Shown here: piece after piece, positions 22,562 through 33,479 of the stretch
Numbering within the stretch: the first letter of the stretch is position 1
Layout of the letters: every line of letters begins with the position of its first letter
Source: Ryuthela nishihirai
Lineage: Eukaryota > Arthropoda > Arachnida > Araneae > Heptathelidae
Reading direction: 5' to 3'
DNA length: 64,000 nt
Assembly: GCA_038380435.1 (NCBI GenBank)
Contig: JAWZYU010000013.1
Span: 67,598,446-67,662,445 of the forward strand
Program-made: the position numbers and the translations under genes
Notes under the pieces: generated by a model
Seen by the model: only the letters and a program-made list of their open reading frames with translations
Database searches by the model: none
What the model was told of the DNA's origin: nothing

Positions 22562-23166
22562 AGTTAAAATAATAATAAGAATAATAATAATCTTTATTGA
22601 TATTCATGTTAGTTATACAAAAGCATCTGGTTATCTGCAGGAGAGAAGAATAATAACGTTACATGAAAATACATAAGATATAGTTTAAAACAATGTTATC
22701 GAATTATGTCAATTTCAGTGGAAGCTCCATTGTGGTGGTTCAAATTTTTATATTAAATTTAGTGCTAGAAGGAACTTTTTAGCCTTATTTTTGATTTCTT
22801 TAAATTTATTTAATAAAATAATTTCCCTTGGTAATTGATTGAACACGTAAGGTATTGTATATGCCTTTGTACATTTCCAGTAATTGTTTAATATTTTTGG
22901 AAGTTGTAAATAATTTTTGTATTGTAACCTTGTGTTTTTCCCATGAGAGATTTTAGATTTAAATTGATTGTCAAAAAATATTTTAAAGTGATGCTGTATT
23001 TGTAAAGGTTGTGAAAGAAAAGTATGCCTAGATAATTGAGTCTGTCTTCGCTATGATAAAATGAATATCTTAAGTTGTATGGGATTACATTTTTAGCAAT
23101 GGATGATTGAATGAAGCTTGTGCAAAGTTTTAGTGTTGTGAAGCTGATTTAGCTTGAAAATAAAAT

Positions 23167-24901
23167 ATGGCTGCAGGCGGAAGCAGAAAGAAGAAGACCT
23201 CGCCGACGAATACAAGAATTAAGGTAAAAAAGAATAAGTACAATGATACTGAAGAAAAAAGTAACAACAAGGATTTAAAACCTAAAAGTGAAAATGGTGC
23301 ACGAGATGAACTGAAGATTATTGAATCGGTTGAAGACTTACCTAAAATGGATTTTTCAATGATTAGTGACTTTGCCAAGCTTAAGGAAGATCTTAAACTT
23401 TCCTCAGAGTCGGAAACGTCAAAATCGAAATCTATTGAAGAAAACTGTGAACATACATCTAACTTGACCATGATTTTGGATAAAAAGGAACTGATTGAAG
23501 GTATTTATAAGACTAAATCTCCTGACCCTCATAATGTTATTTTAAATACTAATGAAAATTCAATTGCTAGCAATGAAAATAAGAATTTTACAACTATCAC
23601 AAAAGTTGATTGTGAATTCACTAAATTTCCGGACATAATCGAAAAATCGATTGGTGATAAGGAAGACCTGTCATTGGTTATTAAGGGGATTGATAATGAC
23701 ATTAGCGAACTTGATTTAATTAAGGTTACAGCTTTCTTTTATAAATTACTTGGTGTTCATATTGACGGGAAATTCATTTCATAGGGGAGATTGTTGGTAT
23801 TTCCCAGTAATAAATCTCAGCATGATAAAATATTGAATCTTAAAGAAATTTTAAATACTAAAGTGATTATCCAGTACCCAGATTTTAAGAAGTCAGTTCT
23901 TGGTACTATCATAGGTGTTCCTACGTTTTTAGATGACGATTTCTTGATGGAAAACCTTGAACACCAAAATGTCATCAGCCTAAGAAGGATGTGGCACTAT
24001 GAAAAGGAGATTGAACCCAATAGTGAAACTTTTTCAAATCCAACCAACAAAATAATTTTGGAATTTGAAGGTGAAATTCTGCCAAAACATGTTTTTTTAG
24101 GCTTCACAAGACACGCTGTGAAAAATTATAATCTTCCCCCCCCATTTGTGCCTTAAGTGTTATTCCTTTGGCCATTTGTTATATGCTTGTCGAGGAAGAG
24201 AAACCTGTAAGAAATGTAGAGGTAGACATAAATACAAGAATTGCACAGCTAAAAAATTTTGTTGCCCGAATTGCAAAGGGAATCATCCGGCAACTTTTTC
24301 AGGATGTCCGGTAAAATTAATTGCTTGCAAAGCAAGAGAACTCCAAGTAAAAGAAAAGATTACATGTCAGCAAGCTTTCACAAAAGCTAAATTAACATCG
24401 GAAAACAAATATGAAAGAACTAAAGATAATTACTTGAATAATGTTCAATTACAAGAAATCTTCTACTCAGAAAAATCCGGAAGGGTTGAAACCAACAATA
24501 ATGAGGACCTGACAGAAAGCTCATCACAAATTAATATCGAGGACGACACAGAGAACTTTCCTCGCTTACCAACATGTTCAAAATTAAGTGAGAGGAAAGA
24601 GGAAATGAAAAGTTCTGACTCTCCGAAAAAAAATTATGCTCTAACAGTGAAAAAGCATATAACCGGACACAAATCGACAACTAAAACTGAAAAAAGATAT
24701 GAAAATATAACTGACAGAGATATTAAACCTACAACTTCACGGAAAGACGAAAAATCAGATTCTAGTTTATCCAGCAACGGTAGAAGGCTTATTATCGAAC
24801 TTATGATTAAACTGTTCGACTTAATTTTGCCAAGCTGTCCGGAGAATACATTAATAAAGGATTTACTCCTTACAATTATCAATAATGTTTCATGGCCTTG
24901 A
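23167..24901 (+). pseudogene. ORF1 (gag-like) of the I-like element
   Basis: ORF1 proteins package the element RNA. The frame starts with ATG at 23167. It has a Lys-rich N-terminus, an acidic middle, and a helical region before an in-frame TAG at 23782-23784. It reopens in the same frame (LLVFPSNKSQHDK) to 24136, where a run of eight C residues shifts it. In the shifted frame come zinc knuckles CLKCYSFGHLLYAC (24149), CKKCRGRHKYKNC and CPNCKGNHPATFSGC (to about 24312). A Ser/Lys-rich tail ends at TGA 24899. Two lesions therefore separate it from a full ORF of about 577 codons. The C-run shift could be a sequencing error. Confidence 0.85.
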
Positions 24902-25737
24902 GACCTTCTATATTACAATGGAACTGCCGGGGAGTTGAAAGTAAAAAGCATTTTATTAAACATTTTATAAATATTAAAAATGTACAAATTATATGTATAC
25001 AGGAAACGACAACAAATAATTTACCGGAATTTTCTAATTTAATAACTTATTCACAAAAAAATAATCAACTTACTAAAGGAATTGTAACTTATGTAAATAA
25101 ATACTTACCTCAAAGAAGGATAAATATCAAAACAATAAATGAAAGATTAGAATGCTTAATTATACAAATTAAAATTTATAAAATTACAGTAAATATTGTG
25201 AATATTTATAATCCAGGGGTTTTAATTTCATTTTATCAATACAAAAATCTATTAGATGACTTAGAAGGTGAAACAATTATTTGTGGAGATTTTAACTCAC
25301 ATAATAAGGCATGGCACTCATATAGAAATGATAATAAAAGTTTACATTTATTAAAGTTTATAGAATATAAAAAGTTAATTATATTAAATTCTGATAGAAC
25401 TACTAGAGTAAATAAAAATGATAACAATTCAGTAATAGACCTAACTCTTTGTACAGAAGAAATTGCTAAAGAAATAGAATGGCATATATCAACAGATTGT
25501 ATGGGAAGTGATCATTTCCCAATCTTTATAAATTTTATTAGAAAACAAAAAATCAAAACATTTGTGAACATAACAAATTGGTCTGAGTTTTCAAAAGAAC
25601 TAAATGAATCAGTCTTAGAAGAGAACTTAAATATTGATTATACAAATTTAATTAATAAAGTTAAAAACACAAAAAAAAACAACACACAAAATATATATAA
25701 AAAATTCCAAAAAACAACATACACACCATATTTATAA
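24892..25737 (+). pseudogene. ORF2 endonuclease domain of the I-like element
   Basis: The ATG at 24892 overlaps the end of ORF1 (atggccttga), suggesting coupled or reinitiated translation. The APE endonuclease blocks are all present: LQWNCRG (residues 8-14), ICIQETT (catalytic Glu near 37), IICGDFNSHNKAW near 129, NSVIDLTLCT near 180 and GSDHFPIFIN near 205. The frame leaves the main line in A-rich sequence near 25670-25690 and stops at 25735. Coding continues in another frame from about 25743. Confidence 0.88.
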
Positions 25738-25742
25738 ATAAA

Positions 25743-27343
25743 TTGATAGCTATCAGAAGAAAAGCGGAAAGAAACATGTTAAACAAAAAAACTTTTAAAG
25801 CATGTGAAATTTTTAAACGACTTGAAAAAGCCATCTCTAAAAAAATTATCAACTTACAAAAACAAAATTGGAAAATCTTCACAGAGTGTTTATCCCCACT
25901 TTCATCCACATCTAACTTATGGAGATTATATAAAAAACTATATTCAGAAAAAGAACCAATCACAAATTAATATCGAGTTGAAATCAGATTCCATTATATC
26001 CCATTGCTCTTAAAAACAAACAAACTATACAAGAAACAACAGAAATAATAGCAGAATACTTCACAAATCTTCACTATAAACCGAACAATAAAATAGATAA
26101 AAAATTTAATAACTCTAACATAATAAACCAATTTTATAAAAACAATAATACAGAATACTTAAATGGGCGTTTTACACTCTTTGAATTAAATTTTGCTATT
26201 AAAGCATTAAATTCAAAAACTACATCTGGACCAGATGGGATAACAAATAAAGAGCTAAAAAACCTACCTAATAACTGTAAAAAAATATTGTTAGATAAGT
26301 TTAATGAATTTTGGAAATTAAAAAATTATACAGATACCTGGAATGAGAACTACATGATATTCATAAAAAAACCATACAAAAATAATGAAAACTTGAATTC
26401 TTATAGACCAATATGCTTGAGTTCAAATATTTTGAAATTATATGAAAGATTAATTCTAAATAGATTAAATTGGCACATTGATCATAATAAAATATTTAAT
26501 AACAATACCTTTGGATTCAGACAAGGCAGATCTTCTAAAGATCTGCTTTTGAATATAATCTCAGATGCAGAATTCGCTATCAAAAATAAACTTTTTATGG
26601 TTGTACTGTGTTTAGATATAGAAAAAGCTTTTGACTCAGTTTCACAAAATGGTATTCTACATAAAATCAAAAAATTAAATATTGGAGGTAATATGTATAA
26701 CTTTCTATTTAAAATATTAAAAGATAAAAAATTTAAAGTGAAAATTGGAAATAACTATTCATCATGGTATAAATTTAATAATGGATTAATTCAAGGGGAT
26801 ATTTTATCCCCTACACTATTTAATTTATATTTAAATGATTTACAGGAGGCCATTCCAGAACAGATAAAATATGGAACATTTGCAGATGACTTAATTTTTT
26901 GGACCTTTCATAAAAATACAGAATATATTCAAAATATTTTTCAAAAATTAATAAATAATGTAGCTAAATTTTGTGAAACATGGAATCTCACAATTTCAAC
27001 AGACAAATCAATTTTATCATATTTCCATAAAAATAAAAAATTAACCAAGGATTTGGAAATTAAAATGAATAATAAAATTATAAAAATTGAAGAGAACTTT
27101 AAATTCTTAGGAATGCATTTAGATTCAAAATTATCGTGGAACAAATATATAGAGGTAGCAAAAGATAAAGCAAATAAATTGTTTAACTTTCTAAGATATT
27201 TGGGAAGCTCAAAATGGGGATGTGAAAATAAAAAATTACTTTTATTATACAACTCAATAATTTTTCCAAAAAGTTTTTATGGCATAGAACTTATTAATAA
27301 TATATCAAAAACCAAATTAAAAAACCAGAAAATATACAATTAA
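25743..27343 (+). pseudogene. ORF2 reverse transcriptase domain of the I-like element
   Basis: The linker (AIRRKAERN, LWRLYKKLYSEKEP) lies at 25743-25970, with frame changes near 25970 and 26010. The long open stretch from 26288 holds the RT motifs in order: YRPICLSS, FGFRQGRSSKDLLLN, LCLDIEKAFDSV (first catalytic Asp), GLIQGDILSPTLFNLYLNDL and GTFADDLIFW with both catalytic Asp residues. LGMHLDSKLSWNKYI follows. Just upstream, TSGPDGI (26223-26243) is in the same frame. The frame is lost in A-rich sequence after 27330. Confidence 0.9.
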
Positions 27344-27696
27344 AAATTTTAAAATTTTGTATTGGTTTGCATCAAAATTCAAATGGACTTAACATTTACG
27401 CAGAAACCGCTATACCACCAATATCAATTAAAAAAAAATATTTATTAAATAATCTGATATACAGAATTTAATTAAAAAACATCTCACATCCAATAAATGA
27501 AAAAATATTAAATAACTTTAAGGATATTTCTATTGAAAACTTAACTTGTAAAAATGATATAAAACAGATTTTAAATAAAAAAACTAGTGGAGAACATAAT
27601 ATAGAAATTCCAATTTGGACCTCTACATTTCCTATCCTTAAAACAAATATTAATAATTTACAAACAAAAAATAGTCATGACATAAACACACTAAAA

Positions 27697-28224
27697 ATGT
27701 TATCATATATGCATATAGAAAATAATTATAAAAATTTTATACATATTTACACAGATGGATCCTTAAAAGAAGAAAATAATGCTCTTGCTGGAGCATTTAT
27801 TTGCCCAGAAGAAAATTTTGAAAAATTATTTAAATTTAGTAAATCAAACCCTATCTTAATAGCAGAACTATCTGCAATTATCTTATCAATAAATTGGGCA
27901 CTGAAATTTAAAAATAAGCAGATAGTAATTTTTACTGATAGCAAAGCTGCTATAGAAACCATATATAATGATCCTTTAAAAAGTAACTTTAAATCATTTA
28001 TAAATGACATATTAATTTTAACCAAAAACCATTTAAACAATAAGAATATTATCTATATACAATGGATCCCAAGTCATGTTGGCATAAAATATAATGAAAT
28101 AGTAGACAAAAAAGCTAAAGAAGCAATAAATATCAGTCCAAATTTTGATAATCCTCAATTTTTATATCTAATTAAAAAACAAAATAAAAAAAAATATTAC
28201 AATAGAAACACAGACATGGTATGA
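27697..28224 (+). pseudogene. ORF2 RNase H domain of the I-like element
   Basis: This is a type 1 RNase H that would degrade the RNA strand of the hybrid. It has the four expected acidic positions: HIYTDGSLKEE (Asp near residue 18), ILIAELSAI (Glu), VIFTDSKAAI (Asp) and the closing QWIPSHVGIKYNEIVDKKAK with His and Asp. Sequence between 27344 and 27696 keeps coding similarity in the adjoining frames (NDIKQILNKKT). The domain is intact; the frame is lost after TDMV at 28217. Confidence 0.9.
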
Positions 28225-28612
28225 TAGGAATGCTAATCATACTCATAGATACAGAATTTCACCAATAATTTCAAAATTTAATAACTTTGGTTTCAATAAA
28301 AAAGAAATTAATTTAATAATAAAAATTAAAACAAATTCGGTAATTTCAAAGGCTTTATTATATAAAATGAAAAAAAAAGACTCCCCGGCATGTGACATAT
28401 GTAAAGAGTATGAAAATCTAGAACATACATTGTTCGTATGTAAAAAATTTGAGGAAGAAAGAAAAAAATACTATAATGCATTAAAAAAAATGAACATCAC
28501 AAACTATAATTTCAAAAGTATTTTAGAGCCTGAAAACTATAAGAATAAATTAAAATGTTACAAATTACTTATTTCATATATCAAGCAAATTAACATGTAT
28601 AATATATTTTAG
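28225..28612 (+). pseudogene. ORF2 C-terminal CCHC domain and 3' end of the I-like element
   Basis: After a frame change at about 28220, residues such as HTHRYRISPIISKFNN continue the protein. From 28367 the open segment carries CDICKEYENLEHTLFVC, a CCHC zinc-binding motif usual at the C-terminus of such ORF2 proteins, and ends with NMYNIF and TAG at 28610. A 3' UTR of about 150 bp leads to the (TAAG)n tail. Confidence 0.85.
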
Positions 28613-29049
28613 AGAAACTTTTGGAAGACATTATTTTCATGCTTGGTGGAAAAATTAAATGTTAAACTATCATATTAAAAACTGACACCAGTTATAAAAA
28701 GTTGACTGAATGAGTTCACTACAGAACTAAAGTGTAGTGAGAATATTCAAATTGAGATGTGACAAGTAAGTAAGTAAGGATGATTGAATAGTTTCTATTT
28801 TCTTTATATTTGTGAGGGTAGTTGAGCCGTATATTGTCAAACCATAAGTCAATATAGATTCACAGATAGCTTTGTAAACCAAATTACATGTATGTATGCT
28901 TGCAACAAATTGTAGTTTGTAAAGTTCAGATGCACACAGAGGCAATTTCCCTGCTAACTTTTGAATATGTATAGTAGTTCTGCTACCATGTACTAAATAT
29001 CAGCTAAGGAGTGATGTTCTTCAGCCCTTCATCTCCAGATTCCATGATA

Positions 29050-30040
29050 CCAAACCGCCAAGGACGAGAGGATAAGAGAAGATAGGAAACGATCATATTT
29101 TTCTTGTCAATCAGCGTATCGGCAAGCGCCAACTCTCCTGTATTATAACATCGGAACAGAGTGCCACAGTGCAGATGATAAGTTTCCATTTAATGACGGT
29201 ACAGCAAAATACGCAGATTTATGTAAAAACTATTTGGTGTACGATGACATGACTGGGGTGATGCAGCCATCGAGTACCTTTGTTAATAGCATGTCACCAG
29301 CCTCAAAAGGCTGCAGTGGCCGAAGGAACATGCTAATGAATCATATCGTAAAAGAGTGGAAACAGCTTCGTCTGACGAATAGAGGCTCCAAATACACATG
29401 GAGATGGGAGGTTGCATGTGTGGCATAGATCACATAAGGTGGGGGTAGTGTAATGTTTACGTGGACCACTTTGAGGTTCCATGTACCTATTAAGACCATC
29501 ACCGCACAAGACTATGCTGACGTACTTCCAACAACCTACATCTTTGATGGCTATCCATTTCCCACAACAGGATGCTTTCTTTCAACAAAACAATGCCCTG
29601 TCTCATCGCTCCCATTTGGAGAGGGCTGGTTGGAGGATCATTCCAGTGAGTTCACACCTCGAATGGCCTTTTCACTCTCCAGAATTGAAACCTATTGAGG
29701 TGAGGAAGTTGAGTGATGCATTCGAGTCGAAAACCTTCGTTGGTGTATATGTTCGAGTCGGAAACCTTCGTTGGTGTATATGTTCGAGTCGGAAACCTTC
29801 GTTGGTGTATATGTTCGAGTCGGAAACCTTCGTTGGTGTATATGTTCGAGTCGGAAACCTTCGTTGGTTATGTACTGCAACTCTTAGTACTTTATGGGCG
29901 GTGTACTGAAATCAGGGGCGTAATTCCACCTGAGCGTTTCCAACACCTCACAGAGTCCATGTCATGACGTGTTGCTGCTGCTGTGAGGGAGAAAGGTAGA
30001 CTCGCACGTTATAGTTTGGTGTGTATAATAAATTGCCCTT
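29050..30040 (+). mobile_element. Tc1-like transposon remnant with internal minisatellite
   Basis: Frame-shifted pieces of a Tc1-like transposase are in order. The core has WPKEHANESYRK (29315) and a block corresponding to SDES near 29380. GGGSVMF (29440) and QQDAFFQQNNALSHRSHLER (29568-29627) follow. The catalytic Asp of the usual DN pair is replaced (QQNN). SPELKPIE (29677-29700) leads into the minisatellite, and the tail PPERFQHLTESMS (29927-29967) follows it. Terminal repeats were not located. Confidence 0.65.
29721..29870 (+). repeat. 31-bp minisatellite, five copies
   Basis: Units starting ttcgagtcggaaaccttcg lie at 29721, 29752, 29783, 29814 and 29845, exactly 31 bp apart and almost identical. 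The first differs by one base and the last is cut after ttggt. The array replaces the sequence expected right after the PIE motif of the Tc1-like transposase. Confidence 0.95.
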
Positions 30041-30327
30041 TCAGCGTATATGTTTCAGACATATATTTCATTTTTGCAGATTAACATATTACCAGATGTT
30101 AACAGGTCAAAGCTCAATGCTTCCTTTCATTATTTAGAAGTTGAACAGCCCTCATACTAATCAGTAATTGAAATTTCAATTAAAATGGATTATTTAATCC
30201 TATCATTATCGACAAATTTCTATCACGTACACTTTTGCGATCTGCCTCACAGAATTGAAGCGTTTGTTTTAATGAAAAAAAAATATCATTTTCACTTAGG
30301 AAAAAGAAAGGTGAAAAGAGTTGCAGG

Positions 30328-30418
30328 TGGGTTTCTGGCTCGAATGCATCACTCAACTTCGTCACCTCAATGATGTTCAATTCTGGAGAGTGAGAGAGGC
30401 ATTCGAGTATTGTGTACT
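30328..30418 (-). repeat. Inverted copy of 29648-29740 junction
   Basis: Read on the minus strand, the segment encodes SPELNIIE then VTKLSDAFEPET. It matches SPELKPIE then VRKLSDAFES on the plus strand at 29677-29735. The unit includes the same odd join after PIE, so both copies descend from one chimeric sequence. The stretches 30041-30327 and 30419-30610 show no gene. Confidence 0.7.
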
Positions 30419-30614
30419 CATTACTAATCAACGAAAGGTTTTCTTTTATCTTTCTTATTGAATTTATGGTGCATTAGCTCCTGACTGACAGTATTTCCTG
30501 GCTCTGGAATATCTTCCCTCAACTAATATGAAATGTACTAAACATAGCATTATGATCAATAAAGCAGAATTCTTTCACACAATTCGCAGGTTCCATAATA
30601 TACAGTATTATATA

Positions 30615-31832
30615 CACCAAAGAGCCAAAACATTATGACCACCTGCCTAATATGATGTTGGTCTTACACGTGCCGCCAAAACAGCTCTTACCCAGCGAGG
30701 CATGGATGCTACAAAATTTCTAATGTTATCTTTTGAATCTGGTACCAACACACTACCAACAGATCCTTTAACTCTTGTACGTTATGTGGCAGAACCGCCG
30801 CAGATCGAATATGCTATTCCAACACAAACCACAGATGCTCGGTTGGATTGATTGTCTGGGGGATTTGGAGGCTAGGACAATATCTGAAAGTATTCCTCAT
30901 GTTCCGCAAACCATTCTCGAATAATCTGAGCAGTATGGCATGGCACATTATTCTCTTGAAAGAAGGCACTACTAGAGGGATATGCAGTTACCATGAAAGG
31001 ATGTACCTGGTCTGCAATGCTGTTTAGGTAAGTGGTAGACGTCATAGTTTCCTGCACATGAATGACTGGACCAAGGGTTTTCCAGCAAAACATTGCCCAA
31101 AGCATTATACTTCCTCCACCAGCTGGTTTTCATCCCACAGTACATCCTGGTGCCAACACTTCACCAGGTAAACGACGCACACGTATCCTGCCGTCCATAT
31201 GATTCTATATGGAACGAGATACATCGGACCAGACGACCTTCCAATCATTCAAGGCCCAGTTTTAAAGCTCGTATGCACAATGTAGGTGCTTTCGAAGGTG
31301 AACCGAGGTTAGCATGAGCACTCGGCGTGGCCTGCTGCTACGCAGCCCCATTTTCAGCAGGGTTCGATGTACTGTGTGTTGTGACCCGTTACTCTCATCA
31401 CCGGCATTCAAATTACGGGCGAGTTGCGCCACAGTATCCCTTCTCTTAGCTCCTACCATTCGGGAAAATTTTCGCTCACCTGTAGTATCAATGAGCCGTT
31501 GTTGGCCCACACCTTGCCGGTGGTTCGTTGTTTTTCCCTCCTCGGATCACTTTTTGAAGGTACTAACCACGTCTGACCGTGAGCAATCCAAAAGCCTTGC
31601 TGTCTCGGAAATGCTCTGACCCTGTTTTCTGGCCATTACAATTTGGTCTTTGTGAAACTCACTTAAGTCTGCTGCCTTTCCCATCTGAAGAACAAGAATA
31701 ACAATGATTAACAGAGCTCAGTATCAGGTGTTATTTATACCGTTTCATGACCTTCACACACGCTGTCGTTTACCTGCAGTGGCTTCGATTTACATAAAGA
31801 CGTGCTGGTCATAATATTTTGGTTCTTCGGCG
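30615..31832 (-). mobile_element. Complete-length Tc1-like element, 1218 bp
   Basis: The terminal inverted repeats are caccaaagagccaaaacatt at 30615 and, read inward from 31832, cgccgaagaaccaaaatatt. Both lead into atgacca and are flanked by TA (30613-30614, 31833-31834). It contains one transposase remnant on the minus strand. The element is near the standard Tc1 size and keeps both ends, but its gene is broken. Confidence 0.88.
30640..31684 (-). pseudogene. Tc1-like transposase, broken
   Basis: The start codon is at 31684. The N-terminal helix-turn-helix reads [20 protein letters not shown], followed by [13 protein letters not shown], with a TGA where Trp is expected shortly after. An open stretch 31510-31262 covers the second DNA-binding unit (RRDTVAQLARNLNAG, HTVHRTLLKMGL). 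The catalytic core continues as FFQENNVPCHTAQIIREWF (30970-30914), in which the usual DN pair has become NN. The last region reads PQTINPTEHLWFVLE near 30850, keeping the Glu. Several frame changes lie between. Confidence 0.82.
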
Positions 31833-31839
31833 TACATAT

Positions 31840-32663
31840 ATATATATAAAACACCCGGTTATACGACTTTCGTGGAGAATGGATGTGGCCGGTTAGATTA
31901 ATATTCCGGTTCCATAAGAAATATTTTATTAGCAACCAAATACAGTAGGTACAATCACGTATTCAAGACTTAGCTGAAATAAAAATACGGTAATAAAGAA
32001 TAATAATAAAAAAGTGAAGTTTTTCCCTTAATACAAAAATAAATATCTAAAATGTTATTTCTATCCGCATTTTCACACTTAATGGATGTCTAACTCCGTC
32101 CACTTAACAAATACTTCGCGAACTGCTTCACTGAAAGCTACCATGGAAAGAGTTGCAATTTTGTCCGTCGGATGGTGCTGACTACTGATAGTACCATATT
32201 TACCTAATAACGAAATGTGAAAGATATATTTTGAAAGGTAAAGTCGATAGAACAAGAAAAAGAAAATGCTATCCGAGACACGAGAATAGTGAAACTAAGT
32301 TAAACTTGAATTGTTAAAGACACTCAATAAGCAGAAAAACACGATTACAAATTCAACTACCTGTTACTTTGATGGCCTTAATGGAACTAGCGTGCAAAGC
32401 GTAAATGTAACAATGCATTAAAGACGACGCCTATGGCATCCGGGATAACTTTAAATTTGCATTTAAATTTGCCGTACCCAAGTTCAAATCTTCAATTTGA
32501 AATTTATACTGGTTGCATGAGAATTTTGGATGCTTAAATATCGTATAACCGTAGTTTAATATAATATGATTTCTTTTTCCATCTTGTTCGTTGAAAGAAT
32601 ATCGATTGCAAATGTGGAAAAGTTGCGAAACTTTTCTATCCTTTGTTGAAAGACGATGTGATA
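31840..32663. other. No recognisable gene
   Basis: The spacer between two Tc1-like elements starts with a short AT dinucleotide run. The frame at 32431-32718 (minus) has no recognisable domain. Confidence 0.5.
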
Positions 32664-32840
32664 TACAGGGGTATATCAAAATAATGGAAACACCGACGGC
32701 GACTGGCACCGTATGCATATCACAGGGACGATGTCACGCTTGATGTGAAATATATAAAAAAGGAAAAGTACGTTATCGGCTATCACGTAACAGTGCCACA
32801 GGCGCAGGTGAAAACAGCTATTGTAGTGTAATTGTCGGCA

Positions 32841-33175
32841 ATGTCAGATCTCAGTGACCTCCAAAAAGCCATGATTATTGGTGTGTGTCTTGCAGTAGCT
32901 TCAGTAACCAGAACAGCGTAGATAGCAAGTGTAACACGAGGAACTGTATCGAAGATTATAACTACCTATCAAAAAGGAGAGGGCGTTGTCTCCAAGCATG
33001 CAAATTGTGGACGTCATACGAAGTTGTTAGATAGGGATAGGCGAACGTTGGCACGGTTTGTACAACGGAAGCACAATACACGGCACCGCAAATAGCAGCA
33101 GAGTTGAACACCAGTCGGAATGATCTCATTTCCGTCATAACAGTTCGTCGGGAACTTCATCGTGCCGGTATTTAT
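32841..33175 (+). pseudogene. Tc1-like transposase, N-terminal half
   Basis: Starting at ATG 32841 it encodes MSDLSDLQKAMIIGVCLAV with an early TAG, then ASVTRGTVSKIITTYQKGEG, the first helix-turn-helix. GRHTKLLDRDRRTLARFVQ follows. One frameshift near 33090 is followed by NTSRNDLISVITVRRELHRA. The retrotransposon begins immediately after. Confidence 0.8.
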
Positions 33176-33479
33176 TTATCATTATTAACAAAATTGGAAC
33201 ATGAAAGTAACTTTACATTGCCTTATCAAGAATGGCAATCAGGTACAGCACCATTTCAATGCCTGCATACAGATACATTTATCGAATCCAATTTTCTTAT
33301 CGACAAGAATAACTATGGCTCGCATCTGGATATTATTTAACATAACTAAATTCATGTATACATAAACAGCCTTAATATATGTAAACAAACGTAAATTACA
33401 GCTCAGTAAAACAGTTTGAAGATCTAAATCAATTCAATCATACGGTTTCAATTAATTCGCGGTTGCTTGATTAGAACAA

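Larger units (their letters stand above)
23113..28777 (+). mobile_element. Nearly intact I-like non-LTR retrotransposon, 5665 bp
   Basis: The element is bounded by a perfect 12-bp duplication, ggatgattgaat, at 23101-23112 and 28778-28789, and ends in aagtaagtaagtaag. It carries a 5' leader (23113-23166), ORF1 with three zinc knuckles, and ORF2 with endonuclease, reverse transcriptase, RNase H and a C-terminal CCHC knuckle. A short 3' UTR (28613-28762) follows. ORF2 starts inside the last codons of ORF1. RNase H together with an APE endonuclease points to the I group; the exact clade is inferred. Only about eight disruptions separate it from an open element, so insertion was recent. Confidence 0.9.
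22562..28990 (-). mobile_element. Non-LTR element C, 3' part, split by the I-like element
   Basis: Minus-strand sequence runs from about 28990 to 28778 and resumes from 23112 to 22562. The first part encodes ELYKLQFVASIHTC and KAICESILTYGLTIYGS. The second encodes SIAKNV, KILNNYWKCTKAYTIPYVF and NQLPREIILLNKF, followed by an (ATT)n-type tail at 22562-22600. It is the same family as 43089-46560. The coding line is continuous across the split (KIETIQSS joins SIAKN), which fixes the insertion point exactly. It is 5' truncated near 28990. Confidence 0.85.

Noticed and set aside
23130..23471. Minus-strand frame rich in Ser and Leu
   Set aside because: It lies exactly opposite ORF1 of the I-like element and mirrors its Lys/Glu-rich composition.
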